A DNA stretch of 64,000 nucleotides from JAAFHB01 sp942493325. GTDB lineage: Bacteria; Bacteroidota; Bacteroidia; Bacteroidales; Prolixibacteraceae. The stretch lies in contig OW818689.1 in NCBI GenBank assembly GCA_942493325.1, positions 6,882,001 to 6,946,000 on the forward strand. Reading direction: 5' to 3'. Below, piece by piece: positions 55,526 to 64,000 of the stretch. Position 1 is the stretch's first letter; every line of letters begins with the position of its first letter. The translations under genes were made by a program, and so were the position numbers. The notes under the pieces were generated by a model. That model saw only the letters and a program-made list of their open reading frames with translations, made no database searches and was not told the DNA's origin.

Positions 55526-58500
55526 TTATAAATTCAACCAGATACCCAACGTATAAGTAATTGGGATAGGTGTTAATGCATTGTCCTGACCGAGGCTGAA
55601 CGGATCGTTTCTGTTGGCTGAGATCGATGGATCCACGCCTGAATAATTTGTCAGGATTCCTAAATTATAAATGGTGAATGCCAGCTTGGCGCTTCTCATT
55701 CTTAATTTATTCAGCAATGCTTTCTGAAGATTGTAGGAAAGTGAAAAAGTACTGAATTTTATGTAAGAGCCGTCCTCAATATAACGGTCGCTTCCCACCC
55801 AGTTATGACCGGCGCCGTATAAAGCGCGCGGAATATCAGTCACATCGCCCTGCTTTCTCCACCTTCTCATCACAGCCTGTGTCTGGTTGTTGTTGGTGTA
55901 CATGTTGGTGGTGTTCATTTTTGCCAGATTGATGATATCAAATCCATACTGGTAGGTAAAATTGGCAAATAACTCCCATGCTTTGTTGTATTTAATTCTG
56001 AACATAAAACCGCCATAAAACAGTGGATTTGTATTGCCAATCGCCGTCACGTCCTGTTTATTAATGATCCCATCGTGATTCAGGTCATCATAAATTGCAT
56101 CGCCTCCTGTAAAAGCCTCACCATCAGATTTCATCCATCTGATCGGAACTTTTTCCCCGCTTAGGTTAGTAATATATTGTCCCGTTGCATCCTGGGCAAA
56201 GGCCCTTTCGTCATAGGCGAAGACACCCAGGTATTTCAGGCCATAAACGGTTCCTACCTGGTCTCCAACATTTACCAGCGACATAAATTTTCCGTTGTCC
56301 AGAATATTGCCTCGTATTACCGGCATGTTGTCAGGTAGTTCTATCACTTTGCTCTGTGATCCCGAGATGTTGAGTGACAACGTCATGTTCCATTTTTTGG
56401 TCTCGATCGGAATTCCTGTGAGTGAACCTTCAAGAACTTTTCCCTTTATCGTTCCAAAATTTCGGGTCATGGTTTCAAAACCTGATGAATTTGAAATCGG
56501 AACATCCAGGATCAGATCCCGTGTGGTCATAAAACTGATATCAGACACCAGGCTCAACCGTCCTTTCAGCAATGATAAATCCAGTCCCAGGTTCGATGAG
56601 GTTGTTTTTTCCCACCTTAGGTTGACAAGCTCGATATTATCGGAGGTTATTCCGATCAGATCGACGAACGGGGCATTGGCACTAAAGGTAAATGCATTGG
56701 CAGCCGACGCTTTGGGAGCACGACCGGTTACTCCGTAGCTTCCTCTTATCTTTAATTCGTCAAAATTTCTGAATTTATCCTTCAGAAAAGGTTCTGACAT
56801 CGGCCTCCAGAAACCCGATATTGCAGGGAATGTACCGTAACGGTTATTTTTACCAAATGCCGAATTACCTTGACGGCGTACTGAACCGTTCAGCGCATAA
56901 CGATCGCCATAGAGATAATAGAGCTGTCCGACAACCGAAAAATCGCGTTCCAGGGTTTTCCCCGATGATATGGTTGTCTGGATGTCACTTAAATACGGCA
57001 ACGTTAAGTATTCTGAAGGGGTATTCGTTCCGGCAAGTTGAATATAGCGGGAACTGTTATCCTGATACACCGTGTATAAACCGGATAAAAAGGTGTGTTT
57101 TTTTATACTGAGCCGATATACAAGGTCATTTTTAAAGTACAGCGAAAAAGCATTCCTCGGGTAGACAGCAGCGCTGTTTACCTGGCTGTTTACAATCAGG
57201 AAGTAATAGTTTTGCTTATAATAATCAGCTCCGGTTGCACTGTGGGGTAAAAACTTTTCATTGCTAAGGGCTTCATAAGATGTTGAAATCAAACTATTAA
57301 TCTGAAGTCCTTTGAACGGATTATACCGCACCTGCAATTTTGAATCGAGGCGGTTACTGCCATTTTCAGCCATTGCTTTGCGGGCCAGTGCTAATGGATT
57401 TTTTATATCGTTCTGGAAACCGCTGATACCTGGAAAGAAATAGGAGGGTAATGAGTTTCCATAATCATCCTGCACATAAATTGGAAGTACCGGTGCTTTT
57501 TTTAACGATATATCGCCGATATTATCATAGCTGCTGGTTTTAATGTTCCCCGAATACGAAATATCACTGTTAAAAGTTAATTTGTCCGATATTTTATAAT
57601 CAAAGTTGAATCGTCCGCTAACCCTGTTAAACTTCGTCCCGATGACAGGTCCGCTTTCACTATTATACCCCAGGCTGATGTTGTACTTGGCCGATTCGCC
57701 ACCCCCGATAATTGATCCGGTATAATTTTGCCCAAGGCCTGATTTCATATTTACCGCATCGGGCCAATAGGTGTTGTTATTATAATTTTCGTAATTAAAA
57801 GCACCTTTTTCGAGATAAAGGTTCCGGATAATGCTGGTCGTAAGGTCAATTCCCGATCCGAACCGATTCTGGTAGGCTTCCAGGATCATAGTCTTATACT
57901 GGTCACCATTTAACAACGGCAAAGGTTGCTGTGGAAATTTTACAGTGAGCGTCGACGTAACATTTACACGTGGTTTAATATTGTCGCCACGTTTGGTTTT
58001 AATGACGATAACCCCGTTGGCTCCGTCAGAACCGTATAATGCAGTAGCGGCAGCATCCTTGAGTACATCGATGGTTGCAATATCACTTGGCGAAATATTA
58101 ACCAGTTCGCTTAAACCTTCAGGATTGTTTAAATCGACGATTTCGTTGGTTTTAAAGGGAACATCATCAACAACGATCAGTGGTTTGGAACCTAAGCCGA
58201 GTGAAGTGGCTCCGCGAATCTGAATCGAAGATCCCGAACCCGGGTCGCCTGAGTTCATCGAAATCATCAGACCCGAAACCTGCCCTTCAAGTATCTGGTC
58301 CAGTGAAGTGGCAGGAATTTCTTCAAGATTTTTCATTTCTACAGAAGCGACGGATGCTGTTTGATCACGGGGCGAAATACCAATAAATCCCCCTGAATTA
58401 ATCGGACGTCGGCCTGTGACAGCGATCTCTTCGATTTCCTGAACACTTTCTTTCATGCTGACGTTAATTATTTCGCGTCCTGTGATTGCCATTGACACGG

Positions 58501-58774
58501 TCTGCATCCCGATCTGGCTGAAATACAATGAATCTGACTTATCGGCGATCCTGATCTGGTAATTCCCATTACCGTCGGTGACCACACCATTTACAATACG
58601 GTTATCACGGTTCTTTTCAATAACTGTAACACCCGGGAGCCCCGCTCCTGATGGTTTTATGATAACCTTACCCCTGACGAAGAAGCTAACCTGGGCATTT
58701 ACCTGCGTTGTACCAAACACAAGGCAGATGAGTGTAATTGCAACACTTATATATTTTTTTGATATCATGATCAT
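55526..58774 (-). CDS. SusC/RagA-family TonB-dependent transporter (1)
   Basis: This 1082-aa protein has a signal peptide (about 5-28, ending VNAQ). A carboxypeptidase-like domain (VRGKVIIKPSGAGLPGVTV) comes first. A plug follows, with LDQILEGQVSGLMI, IQIRGATSL...PLIVVDDVPF and KDAAATALYGSDGANGVIVIKTKRG, then the barrel ending TYTLGIWLNL. It lies 14 bp after a FAS1 gene and pairs with the SusD gene at 53925. It forms the outer-membrane importer for the glycan. Confidence 0.9.
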   Translation of the reverse strand: MIMISKKYISVAITLICLVFGTTQVNAQVSFFVRGKVIIKPSGAGLPGVTVIEKNRDNRIVNGVVTDGNGNYQIRIADKSDSLYFSQIGMQTVSMAITGREIINVSMKESVQEIEEIAVTGRRPINSGGFIGISPRDQTASVASVEMKNLEEIPATSLDQILEGQVSGLMISMNSGDPGSGSSIQIRGATSLGLGSKPLIVVDDVPFKTNEIVDLNNPEGLSELVNISPSDIATIDVLKDAAATALYGSDGANGVIVIKTKRGDNIKPRVNVTSTLTVKFPQQPLPLLNGDQYKTMILEAYQNRFGSGIDLTTSIIRNLYLEKGAFNYENYNNNTYWPDAVNMKSGLGQNYTGSIIGGGESAKYNISLGYNSESGPVIGTKFNRVSGRFNFDYKISDKLTFNSDISYSGNIKTSSYDNIGDISLKKAPVLPIYVQDDYGNSLPSYFFPGISGFQNDIKNPLALARKAMAENGSNRLDSKLQVRYNPFKGLQINSLISTSYEALSNEKFLPHSATGADYYKQNYYFLIVNSQVNSAAVYPRNAFSLYFKNDLVYRLSIKKHTFLSGLYTVYQDNSSRYIQLAGTNTPSEYLTLPYLSDIQTTISSGKTLERDFSVVGQLYYLYGDRYALNGSVRRQGNSAFGKNNRYGTFPAISGFWRPMSEPFLKDKFRNFDELKIRGSYGVTGRAPKASAANAFTFSANAPFVDLIGITSDNIELVNLRWEKTTSSNLGLDLSLLKGRLSLVSDISFMTTRDLILDVPISNSSGFETMTRNFGTIKGKVLEGSLTGIPIETKKWNMTLSLNISGSQSKVIELPDNMPVIRGNILDNGKFMSLVNVGDQVGTVYGLKYLGVFAYDERAFAQDATGQYITNLSGEKVPIRWMKSDGEAFTGGDAIYDDLNHDGIINKQDVTAIGNTNPLFYGGFMFRIKYNKAWELFANFTYQYGFDIINLAKMNTTNMYTNNNQTQAVMRRWRKQGDVTDIPRALYGAGHNWVGSDRYIEDGSYIKFSTFSLSYNLQKALLNKLRMRSAKLAFTIYNLGILTNYSGVDPSISANRNDPFSLGQDNALTPIPITYTLGIWLNL

Positions 58775-58788
58775 TTATCCTTTAGCTT

Positions 58789-60999
58789 TTAATATTGTGA
58801 GGTAAATGCATTATCAATAATTTGAACCACTCCATCCTTGCAAAGGGTGTTTTGCGGGGTTGTGAGCGGTTGCAACAGATCGACTTTAGCAGTTGTTCCT
58901 TTGTTATCTTTAACTGTAAGGGCTGGCAGCGAGATGGTAAACGGAACAAAGACATCATTTCCGGGTGTCGAAACCGGGTCCAGTTTACTGGTAAGAAAAT
59001 TCCCGAGAAGTTTTCCATCCGTAAAAATTTGCTGCTCAGGAACAAAAAACAGTTTGATATAAGCCAGTAATTGAGCCCTTATCGCAGGAGTTAACGTAGT
59101 ATTTGGAGTAACTGCACCTGTTTTGGGTAATTTACCTGCCACCTGGGCTGCGATTATTGCAGCATTTGAAGGTACAAACAAGGTAAATTTCTTATTGGCA
59201 TCAATTGCAGTAATCGAACCGAAGTCTTTCGACAGGGTGGTTAATGCAGCAGTACATAGTTCCTTAAATTTCAGGTATTCAGGCGTAACTGCCGGAATTG
59301 AGGTTGCATTGGTCGAAGATATCAGTTCGTAAATCGACTTTTGCGGATTGATGATTAACTTGTCTATGCCATGGAAATATCCGTTGCTCATTTTCAGATT
59401 GGGCTCCACTATCGCGGGGATCGTGTCCTTTTCGCTCCCGTGGATATTCCCGTTTTCAATCGCGATAAAACTGGTATTCTGTACGGGATAGAAGCCATTA
59501 ACAAGATTGCTTACCGACAATTCTTTATCCAGAATAATGTGGTTGCCGATAATAGCTGTCATCTCTGCGAGAGAAATGGCTGCCGGAGCTGAACCGACTT
59601 TTACCCGGTAAAAACCAGGCACTCCGTTTACCGGAGCCGGATCCCAGATAATGCCTCTCTTTACGAAAGCTTCGTTAGTTGGCGCAAATACGGTATACTT
59701 AAAATCGGGACTTGACAGTGAAGGAAGTAAACCTGTTCTTCCAAGCATCTCGGCGAAATACCAGTATTCCGGTGAGAAGAAAGCAGGACCAGGGACAGAA
59801 GTAAAGGCTTTTGGCTCAACGACTTTATTCAGACAATAGAACATTCCGTTGCTGACCATTTTTATGGAAACAATATCACCGCGGGTAACCCCTGTTAACT
59901 TGTCACCGAGAACGTTAATCACATAACCTTTATCAATTTTGGACGGCCAGTCCATCGTATTTGTGATGTGGCTTGCGTAGAGCATTGATAGCGTGTGATT
60001 TGGAATTGAATCCATTACATTGTAAAAACTTGGCAACAATTTAGTATCCACATATTGTTTAAAGGCTGTTTTTGAAGGAACGAAAACAGAGAGGGAAATC
60101 CGGTCCCTTTTATTGGAAGAAAGAGGATTTTCGTTGTCGAGATTGGCTTCAATACTATAATTGCGGACCCATAACGAATCGACCAATCCATCGTTATTCA
60201 CGTCGCCGTTGTTCCCCTGTGCTATTGTACCTGCCTTGTTATAGGAGTAGGATAAAAATGATTTTTTCAGCAACTTGTTGTATTCAAAGTATTCAGAATT
60301 TTTATCAAGTTCCTGTGCAATATTTAATGGTGGTTCGATCACCTTATTAATGATATAATAGACCCCGTTACCGGCAGTAATATCAATTTCTTTTACCGAT
60401 GCCCCCATGACATTCATTTTTGTCTGGGTATTCAATACTGAACCTGTACCGTATACAGCGCTGTAATCATTCGCCGTTACACTAAAGTTATTCAAAAAAT
60501 TGGGGGTGTAAACCTGTGCCAGCTTGCTGGTATAAAATATAGGCAGCACTTTCCCGGGGGATACATTTTCCTTGTATGAACTTGTAGCCCTGGTCTCATA
60601 TTTAAACATCGAATAATCTGTACCGGTTAACCCGGGATTCAGGAAGTCAAGCTGGAAAAGCATCCATTTCATGATATGAAACTTGATCAGCGGACCAAGT
60701 GTATCTGCCGGAATGGCTTCAACTGTTTTATACAACGGATGGCCGGCAAAAAATAGTTTAAAGGCATCATTGTCAGGAGCCATCACCGTAAAAAGCCCCG
60801 ATGAACTCAGTTCTTCCCTGAGTCCGGGTACTTTGTCGATAGCAGCAACAAAAGTCGAAAGTTCGGGATTGGCAGCCAGTTGCTGGTAGATCTCTCCCTT
60901 TTGACCTTTTGGAGGATCGTAATATTCACCATACTCCCTCTTGCAACTGCCAATGATCAAGCTGAAAATAAATACAGCTAAAATTGCTTTTCTTTCCAT
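58789..60999 (-). CDS. Large fasciclin-domain (FAS1) lipoprotein (1), first gene of the PUL
   Basis: This 736-aa protein has a lipoprotein signal (IIGSC, Cys18). At least four FAS1 units are marked by repeats of the H1-type motif: VMAPDNDAFKLF (about 72), VFVPSKTAFKQY (about 304), VFAPTNEAFVKR (about 449) and FVPSNAAIIAA (about 626). Each is followed by a closing motif such as GVYYIINKVIEPP. It is the first gene of the long minus-strand locus. Its promoter is expected in the 61000-61433 region. A role in adhesion or glycan holding at the cell surface is inferred. Confidence 0.84.
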   Translation of the reverse strand: MERKAILAVFIFSLIIGSCKREYGEYYDPPKGQKGEIYQQLAANPELSTFVAAIDKVPGLREELSSSGLFTVMAPDNDAFKLFFAGHPLYKTVEAIPADTLGPLIKFHIMKWMLFQLDFLNPGLTGTDYSMFKYETRATSSYKENVSPGKVLPIFYTSKLAQVYTPNFLNNFSVTANDYSAVYGTGSVLNTQTKMNVMGASVKEIDITAGNGVYYIINKVIEPPLNIAQELDKNSEYFEYNKLLKKSFLSYSYNKAGTIAQGNNGDVNNDGLVDSLWVRNYSIEANLDNENPLSSNKRDRISLSVFVPSKTAFKQYVDTKLLPSFYNVMDSIPNHTLSMLYASHITNTMDWPSKIDKGYVINVLGDKLTGVTRGDIVSIKMVSNGMFYCLNKVVEPKAFTSVPGPAFFSPEYWYFAEMLGRTGLLPSLSSPDFKYTVFAPTNEAFVKRGIIWDPAPVNGVPGFYRVKVGSAPAAISLAEMTAIIGNHIILDKELSVSNLVNGFYPVQNTSFIAIENGNIHGSEKDTIPAIVEPNLKMSNGYFHGIDKLIINPQKSIYELISSTNATSIPAVTPEYLKFKELCTAALTTLSKDFGSITAIDANKKFTLFVPSNAAIIAAQVAGKLPKTGAVTPNTTLTPAIRAQLLAYIKLFFVPEQQIFTDGKLLGNFLTSKLDPVSTPGNDVFVPFTISLPALTVKDNKGTTAKVDLLQPLTTPQNTLCKDGVVQIIDNAFTSQY

Positions 61000-61032
61000 A
61001 CAGTTTTTAATAAATGGTTCGTTTTTAGTTTC

Positions 61033-61055
61033 GCAAGTTTTTTATGCTAACTTGC
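61033..61055. promoter_or_regulatory. Inverted repeat upstream of the PUL
   Basis: Perfect 7-bp arms GCAAGTT and AACTTGC flank a 9-nt spacer. The repeat is 34-56 bp upstream of the first FAS1 gene start. It may be a 5'-UTR hairpin or an operator. There is no U-tract next to it, so it is not a terminator. Confidence 0.35.
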
Positions 61056-61092
61056 TTTGATATATTTGGTTTTTCAATTACGGATGACGATT

Positions 61093-61107
61093 GTTTAAAG
61101 GTTAAAC
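61093..61107. promoter_or_regulatory. Short palindrome upstream of the PUL
   Basis: The palindrome GTTTAA-AGG-TTAAAC has perfect 6-bp arms and a 3-bp centre. It lies about 95 bp before the first PUL gene, a plausible place for an activator site, but AT-rich sequence makes chance palindromes common. Confidence 0.25.
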
Positions 61108-61114
61108 TTTAAGA

Positions 61115-61210
61115 TTAAGACATCATAAGTACTAATAGGGCGATCATCAGAAGGCATATTGTACTATACAGCACATATTCGACAGTTTTGTTGGTTTTCC
61201 AGCGTTTCAT
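61115..61210 (-). CDS. Possible 31-aa single-TM peptide
   Basis: An ATG at 61210 opens a 31-codon frame with a basic N-terminus (MKRWKTNKTVEYV) and a hydrophobic helix (LYSTICLLMIALLVLMM). The TM-type composition is suggestive, but the frame is very short and has no homologue I know. A longer start (61420) lies in non-coding-looking sequence and overlaps the sensor's promoter. Confidence 0.25.
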   Translation of the reverse strand: MKRWKTNKTVEYVLYSTICLLMIALLVLMMS

Positions 61211-61402
61211 AAGTATGTTTAATTTCTGAATCAAAAATAGAAGCTCACAAGGCCGGCTGCAATGGACAGAAATTACATTTATATGGATTTTTATAACAGA
61301 AAATCGACACCTTAAATATCCATGTATCTCATTAACTGAACGATAAAATACATTACCGGGAATGCTACATCTTATGTATGAAGCAATCCCGGAAATAAAG
61401 TC

Positions 61403-61410
61403 TATTTTTG
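61403..61410 (+). promoter_or_regulatory. Possible -7 element for the hybrid sensor gene
   Basis: TATTTTTG matches TAnnTTTG and ends 23 bp before the sensor ATG, giving a short leader. No good TTTG -33 box is at the standard spacing. Confidence 0.28.
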
Positions 61411-61433
61411 TTTTTGCCAAACAAAATTAAAAA

Positions 61434-64000
61434 ATGATAAAATTTGTTACAATTGCCCCTCTGTTGATTCTTTTAATTAGCGTGTTCCAGTTATTGGCTC
61501 AAAACACGCCGCTGACTTTTGAAAGGGTGACTGCCGGGCAAGGATTAACAAGCAACCGGATAAACGGAATAGCACAGGATCAGTCAGGTTTTATCTGGAT
61601 TGCAACCAATAACGGACTTAACCGTTTCGATGGTTTCGAAAACAAGCAATACACCAAGCAACTTGAAGATAGCAGCAGTCTTTCGAGCAATTCGGTTCTG
61701 GCGTTATACTGTGACTCAACAGATCAGTTATGGGTGCTTACAATCAATTATTTACACCGGTATAATAAGAAACTGGATAATTTCGACCGGTTTCTTCTTT
61801 CAGGGAACAGGGAGAGCTACCGCTACGAAAATAAAGGGATGATCACTTCCGACAAGTGGGGAAATATATGGATTGGTACACCCACGAGCGGACTGTTTGT
61901 TTTTGACAGAAAATCAAATACAATCGGACGAATACTGCCTGAAATAAATTCGGTTTCATCACTTTTCTGCGATAGGTCAGGGATAATCTGGATTGGTGGA
62001 AATAATGGATCGTTGCAGCGTTTCGATCATGTTTCACAGTCGTTAAGCCGGTATAATATTCCCGCAACATTCAGTCGTTCGGTAACCGACAATTTTATCT
62101 GGCAGATATGGGAAGGAAATTCCGGAAAATTAAATTTGCTTCAATCCAGCGGTATTTGCATGTTTGAACCTCAATCCGCTACTTTCAGTCAATCGGATGA
62201 CTGGAATAAAATGGTAAACTATACCAACAATGAACTACGTGCAGTTTGCCACGATGAACAAATAATTTGGGTAGGAACACAAGGGGGTGGTTTGTATATT
62301 CTCGATCCTGCGAAAGGAAAAGTGGCGAATCATCAGACGATATCCAATAATCCCGGCAGCCTGAGCAACAATAGCATCACTGCAATATTAAAAGATCGTT
62401 CCGGTGTTTTTTGGGTGGCGACCAAAGATGGCCTCAACAAGTATGATCCTACCATGGAACTTTTCTCCAGTTACCAGAATCAACCGGGAAATGATAAAAG
62501 CTTACATTACAATTTTGTCTCTTCTTTTTGTGAAAGCCCGGATGGAAAAATCTGGATAGGAACCTTTGGAAAAGGGATTGCCGTATTTGACCGTGAAGAA
62601 GAGGTATTTTATCCGATCACCCATGTGGCCGGAAAGGCTGAAACGTTGATCAATAATGCAGTAAGAGCTCTTGAGCCAGATAAAAACGGGAATATCTGGA
62701 TAGGAACAGTCAATGGTCTTTCCTGTTACTCGACCAGAAACAAAAAATTCAGGCATTTCAGGAGTTCAGATCATAAGGACAGTCTTGCCTCAGACGATAT
62801 TTTATCATTACTGGTATCTTCCGACAATCGTCTGTGGATCGGAACCAACGGAGCAGGACTGAGCAGGTATGAACCAGGCAGTACTACCCGGACCGGGTTT
62901 GAAAATTACAATTCATTAACAGGATTGAGTAAAGGTAAAATCCGGAAAATTGCCGAGTTAAGTAATAGAACAATCGCTCTGGGAACGTTTGGAAGTGGAA
63001 TCGTATTTCTTTCTAATGACCAGGTAAAAAAAGTAACACCCTCGTCACTGACAAAGAATATAGATTCCGATTATGTTAATGCAATTTGTGAAGACAGTGA
63101 CAAAAATGTATGGGTAGGTACCTGGGATGGTTTGTTTCAGTTGGATTCCAATCTGAATATCCGGAAACAGTTCAATACGCTCATTGGATTACCCTCCAAC
63201 GAAATTACGGGCATTTTAACGGGTAACGGCGGAGATATCTGGGTAAGCAGTATGAACGGGTTATCGCGAATATCTAAAATCGACAGTTCTGAACATAAAA
63301 TAACCAATTTTTCTGCACACAACGGATTGCAGGGCTCTTATTTTACAGCCTACTCCACACTCAGGACAAGAGAAGGAGAACTTTACTTTGGCGGATATAA
63401 CGGATTCAATCGCTTCCGTCCTGAAAACATCGCGGTTGCTACAGCAGCTCCGAAAGTAGTTCTTACTGATTTTCAGGTATTTAATCAGTCGGTTCCTATC
63501 AATAAGGTTGTGAATGGCAGGATTTTACTCAAAGAAAGTATTGCGGATTCAAAGCTCATTACCTTAAATTACCAGCACCGGATCATCGGTTTCCGATTTG
63601 CTGCATTAACCACATCGCAAATTGAAAAGGTTAAATATGCCTGCATGATGAAAGGTATTGATCCGGATTGGGTGTATCTCGATTATAACAGCCGTTTTAA
63701 ATCATACAATAACCTTTCACCCGGAGATTATACTTTTACTGTTAAAGCATGCAATCCCGACGGTATATGGGATAAAGCGGGAACTTCAATAAATGTAAAA
63801 GTGCTTCCTCCTTTTTGGAAAACATGGTGGGCCTATATTATTTACTTTATGATCATCGCCGGACTCCTGTATCTCACAAGGGAATACAGTTTGTCACGGG
63901 CAAACCTTGAAAATAAAACCCTCGTCGAAATTATCAAACGTGAAAAAGATGCGGAAATTAATAATCTTAAGATCAAATTTTTTATAAATATATCGCATGA
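61434..64000 (+). CDS. Hybrid two-component system sensor (HTCS), partial (cut by right edge)
   Basis: From the ATG at 61434 the frame is open for 855 codons to the window end. A signal peptide (about 1-22) is followed by two seven-bladed-propeller-like regions of Reg_prop repeats (WIATNNGLNRFDGF, WIGTFGKGIAVF, WIGTVNGLSCY, WIGTNGAGLSRYEPG). A Y_Y_Y domain lies near 690-790 (GIDPDWVYLDYNSRFKSYNNLSPGDYTFTVKAC, given in pieces: GIDPDWVYL, YNNLSPGDYTF). A TM helix follows at about 800-818, then a linker and the beginning of a histidine-kinase H-box (FFINISH). The kinase, receiver and AraC-type DNA-binding parts are expected beyond the edge. HTCS proteins sense a released oligosaccharide in the periplasm and activate the neighbouring PUL (established). 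Confidence 0.9.
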   Translation, partial: MIKFVTIAPLLILLISVFQLLAQNTPLTFERVTAGQGLTSNRINGIAQDQSGFIWIATNNGLNRFDGFENKQYTKQLEDSSSLSSNSVLALYCDSTDQLWVLTINYLHRYNKKLDNFDRFLLSGNRESYRYENKGMITSDKWGNIWIGTPTSGLFVFDRKSNTIGRILPEINSVSSLFCDRSGIIWIGGNNGSLQRFDHVSQSLSRYNIPATFSRSVTDNFIWQIWEGNSGKLNLLQSSGICMFEPQSATFSQSDDWNKMVNYTNNELRAVCHDEQIIWVGTQGGGLYILDPAKGKVANHQTISNNPGSLSNNSITAILKDRSGVFWVATKDGLNKYDPTMELFSSYQNQPGNDKSLHYNFVSSFCESPDGKIWIGTFGKGIAVFDREEEVFYPITHVAGKAETLINNAVRALEPDKNGNIWIGTVNGLSCYSTRNKKFRHFRSSDHKDSLASDDILSLLVSSDNRLWIGTNGAGLSRYEPGSTTRTGFENYNSLTGLSKGKIRKIAELSNRTIALGTFGSGIVFLSNDQVKKVTPSSLTKNIDSDYVNAICEDSDKNVWVGTWDGLFQLDSNLNIRKQFNTLIGLPSNEITGILTGNGGDIWVSSMNGLSRISKIDSSEHKITNFSAHNGLQGSYFTAYSTLRTREGELYFGGYNGFNRFRPENIAVATAAPKVVLTDFQVFNQSVPINKVVNGRILLKESIADSKLITLNYQHRIIGFRFAALTTSQIEKVKYACMMKGIDPDWVYLDYNSRFKSYNNLSPGDYTFTVKACNPDGIWDKAGTSINVKVLPPFWKTWWAYIIYFMIIAGLLYLTREYSLSRANLENKTLVEIIKREKDAEINNLKIKFFINISH

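Larger units (their letters stand above)
61000..61433. other. Intergenic control region between PUL and hybrid sensor gene
   Basis: This 434-bp divergent region separates the PUL from its likely regulator. It holds two inverted repeats (61033-61055 and 61093-61107), a doubtful 31-codon membrane-peptide ORF, and a -7-like box before the sensor gene, each listed separately. No strong promoter match to the -33/-7 pair was found for the minus-strand PUL start. Confidence 0.6.

Noticed and set aside
61115..61420. Longer 101-codon minus frame covering the sensor's upstream region
   Set aside because: Residues before the 31-aa tail look non-coding (many Cys, Ile and Arg in no pattern) and the frame overlaps the sensor promoter area. 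Only the 31-aa tail is kept, at low confidence.
1..64000. CRISPR arrays, tRNA/rRNA genes, transposases or integrases
   Set aside because: I looked for regular repeats, tRNA-like cloverleaf regions and transposase motifs by eye and saw none; the internal repeats are gene duplications.

Overview
The window looks like a Bacteroidota (Bacteroidetes) chromosome of moderate GC. It has two SusC/SusD pairs, SusD-type and other lipoproteins with Cys lipoboxes, a hybrid two-component sensor, start codons without Shine-Dalgarno sites, and long co-directional polysaccharide-utilisation genes. I cannot name the species. No rRNA, tRNA, CRISPR array, insertion sequence or integrase was seen.

Region A (1-8295, minus strand) is a compact operon, with 2-11 bp gaps or short overlaps. 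In transcription order it encodes a vWA-like lipoprotein, a small multi-pass membrane protein, a tubulin/FtsZ-superfamily-like protein (GxGGTGS and GGTGASG loops), a large actin/Hsp70-fold ATPase-like protein with its last subdomain in a second overlapping frame, a signal-peptide/TM/coiled-coil protein, and a MotA/ExbB/ZorA-like membrane protein cut by the left edge. Putting tubulin-like, actin-like, vWA and proton-channel-like parts in one operon is the most striking feature here. It recalls the FtsZ-like/vWA/OmpA 'membrane remodelling' neighbourhoods predicted bioinformatically, but its function is unknown to me.

Region B (8505-11301) is small housekeeping or stress genes: a TlpA-like thioredoxin, a second thioredoxin-fold protein and an OsmC-like protein on the plus strand, converging on two PepSY-TM-like membrane proteins on the minus strand.

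Region C (11410-60999, all minus strand) is one very large polysaccharide-utilisation locus of 25 collinear genes, with a divergent hybrid two-component regulator at 61434 onward (cut by the right edge). Binding and uptake genes come first: three fasciclin-domain (FAS1) lipoproteins, two SusC/SusD pairs and one further surface lipoprotein. Degradation genes follow: an alpha/beta esterase, two 1.3-kDa-residue-scale paralogous lyase-like proteins (about 1330 aa each), a beta-helix protein, three tandem pectate-lyase-fold paralogues (one fused to an esterase), a GH105-type unsaturated uronyl hydrolase, a DUF4380-like protein, three SGNH-type esterases and another alpha/beta esterase, a TIM-barrel-like protein, a GH130-type enzyme and an MFS transporter. 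Lyase-like enzymes, GH105 and many esterases together point to an acetylated, uronic-acid-containing polysaccharide of pectin/rhamnogalacturonan type. No sulfatase gene was seen. The substrate is inference.
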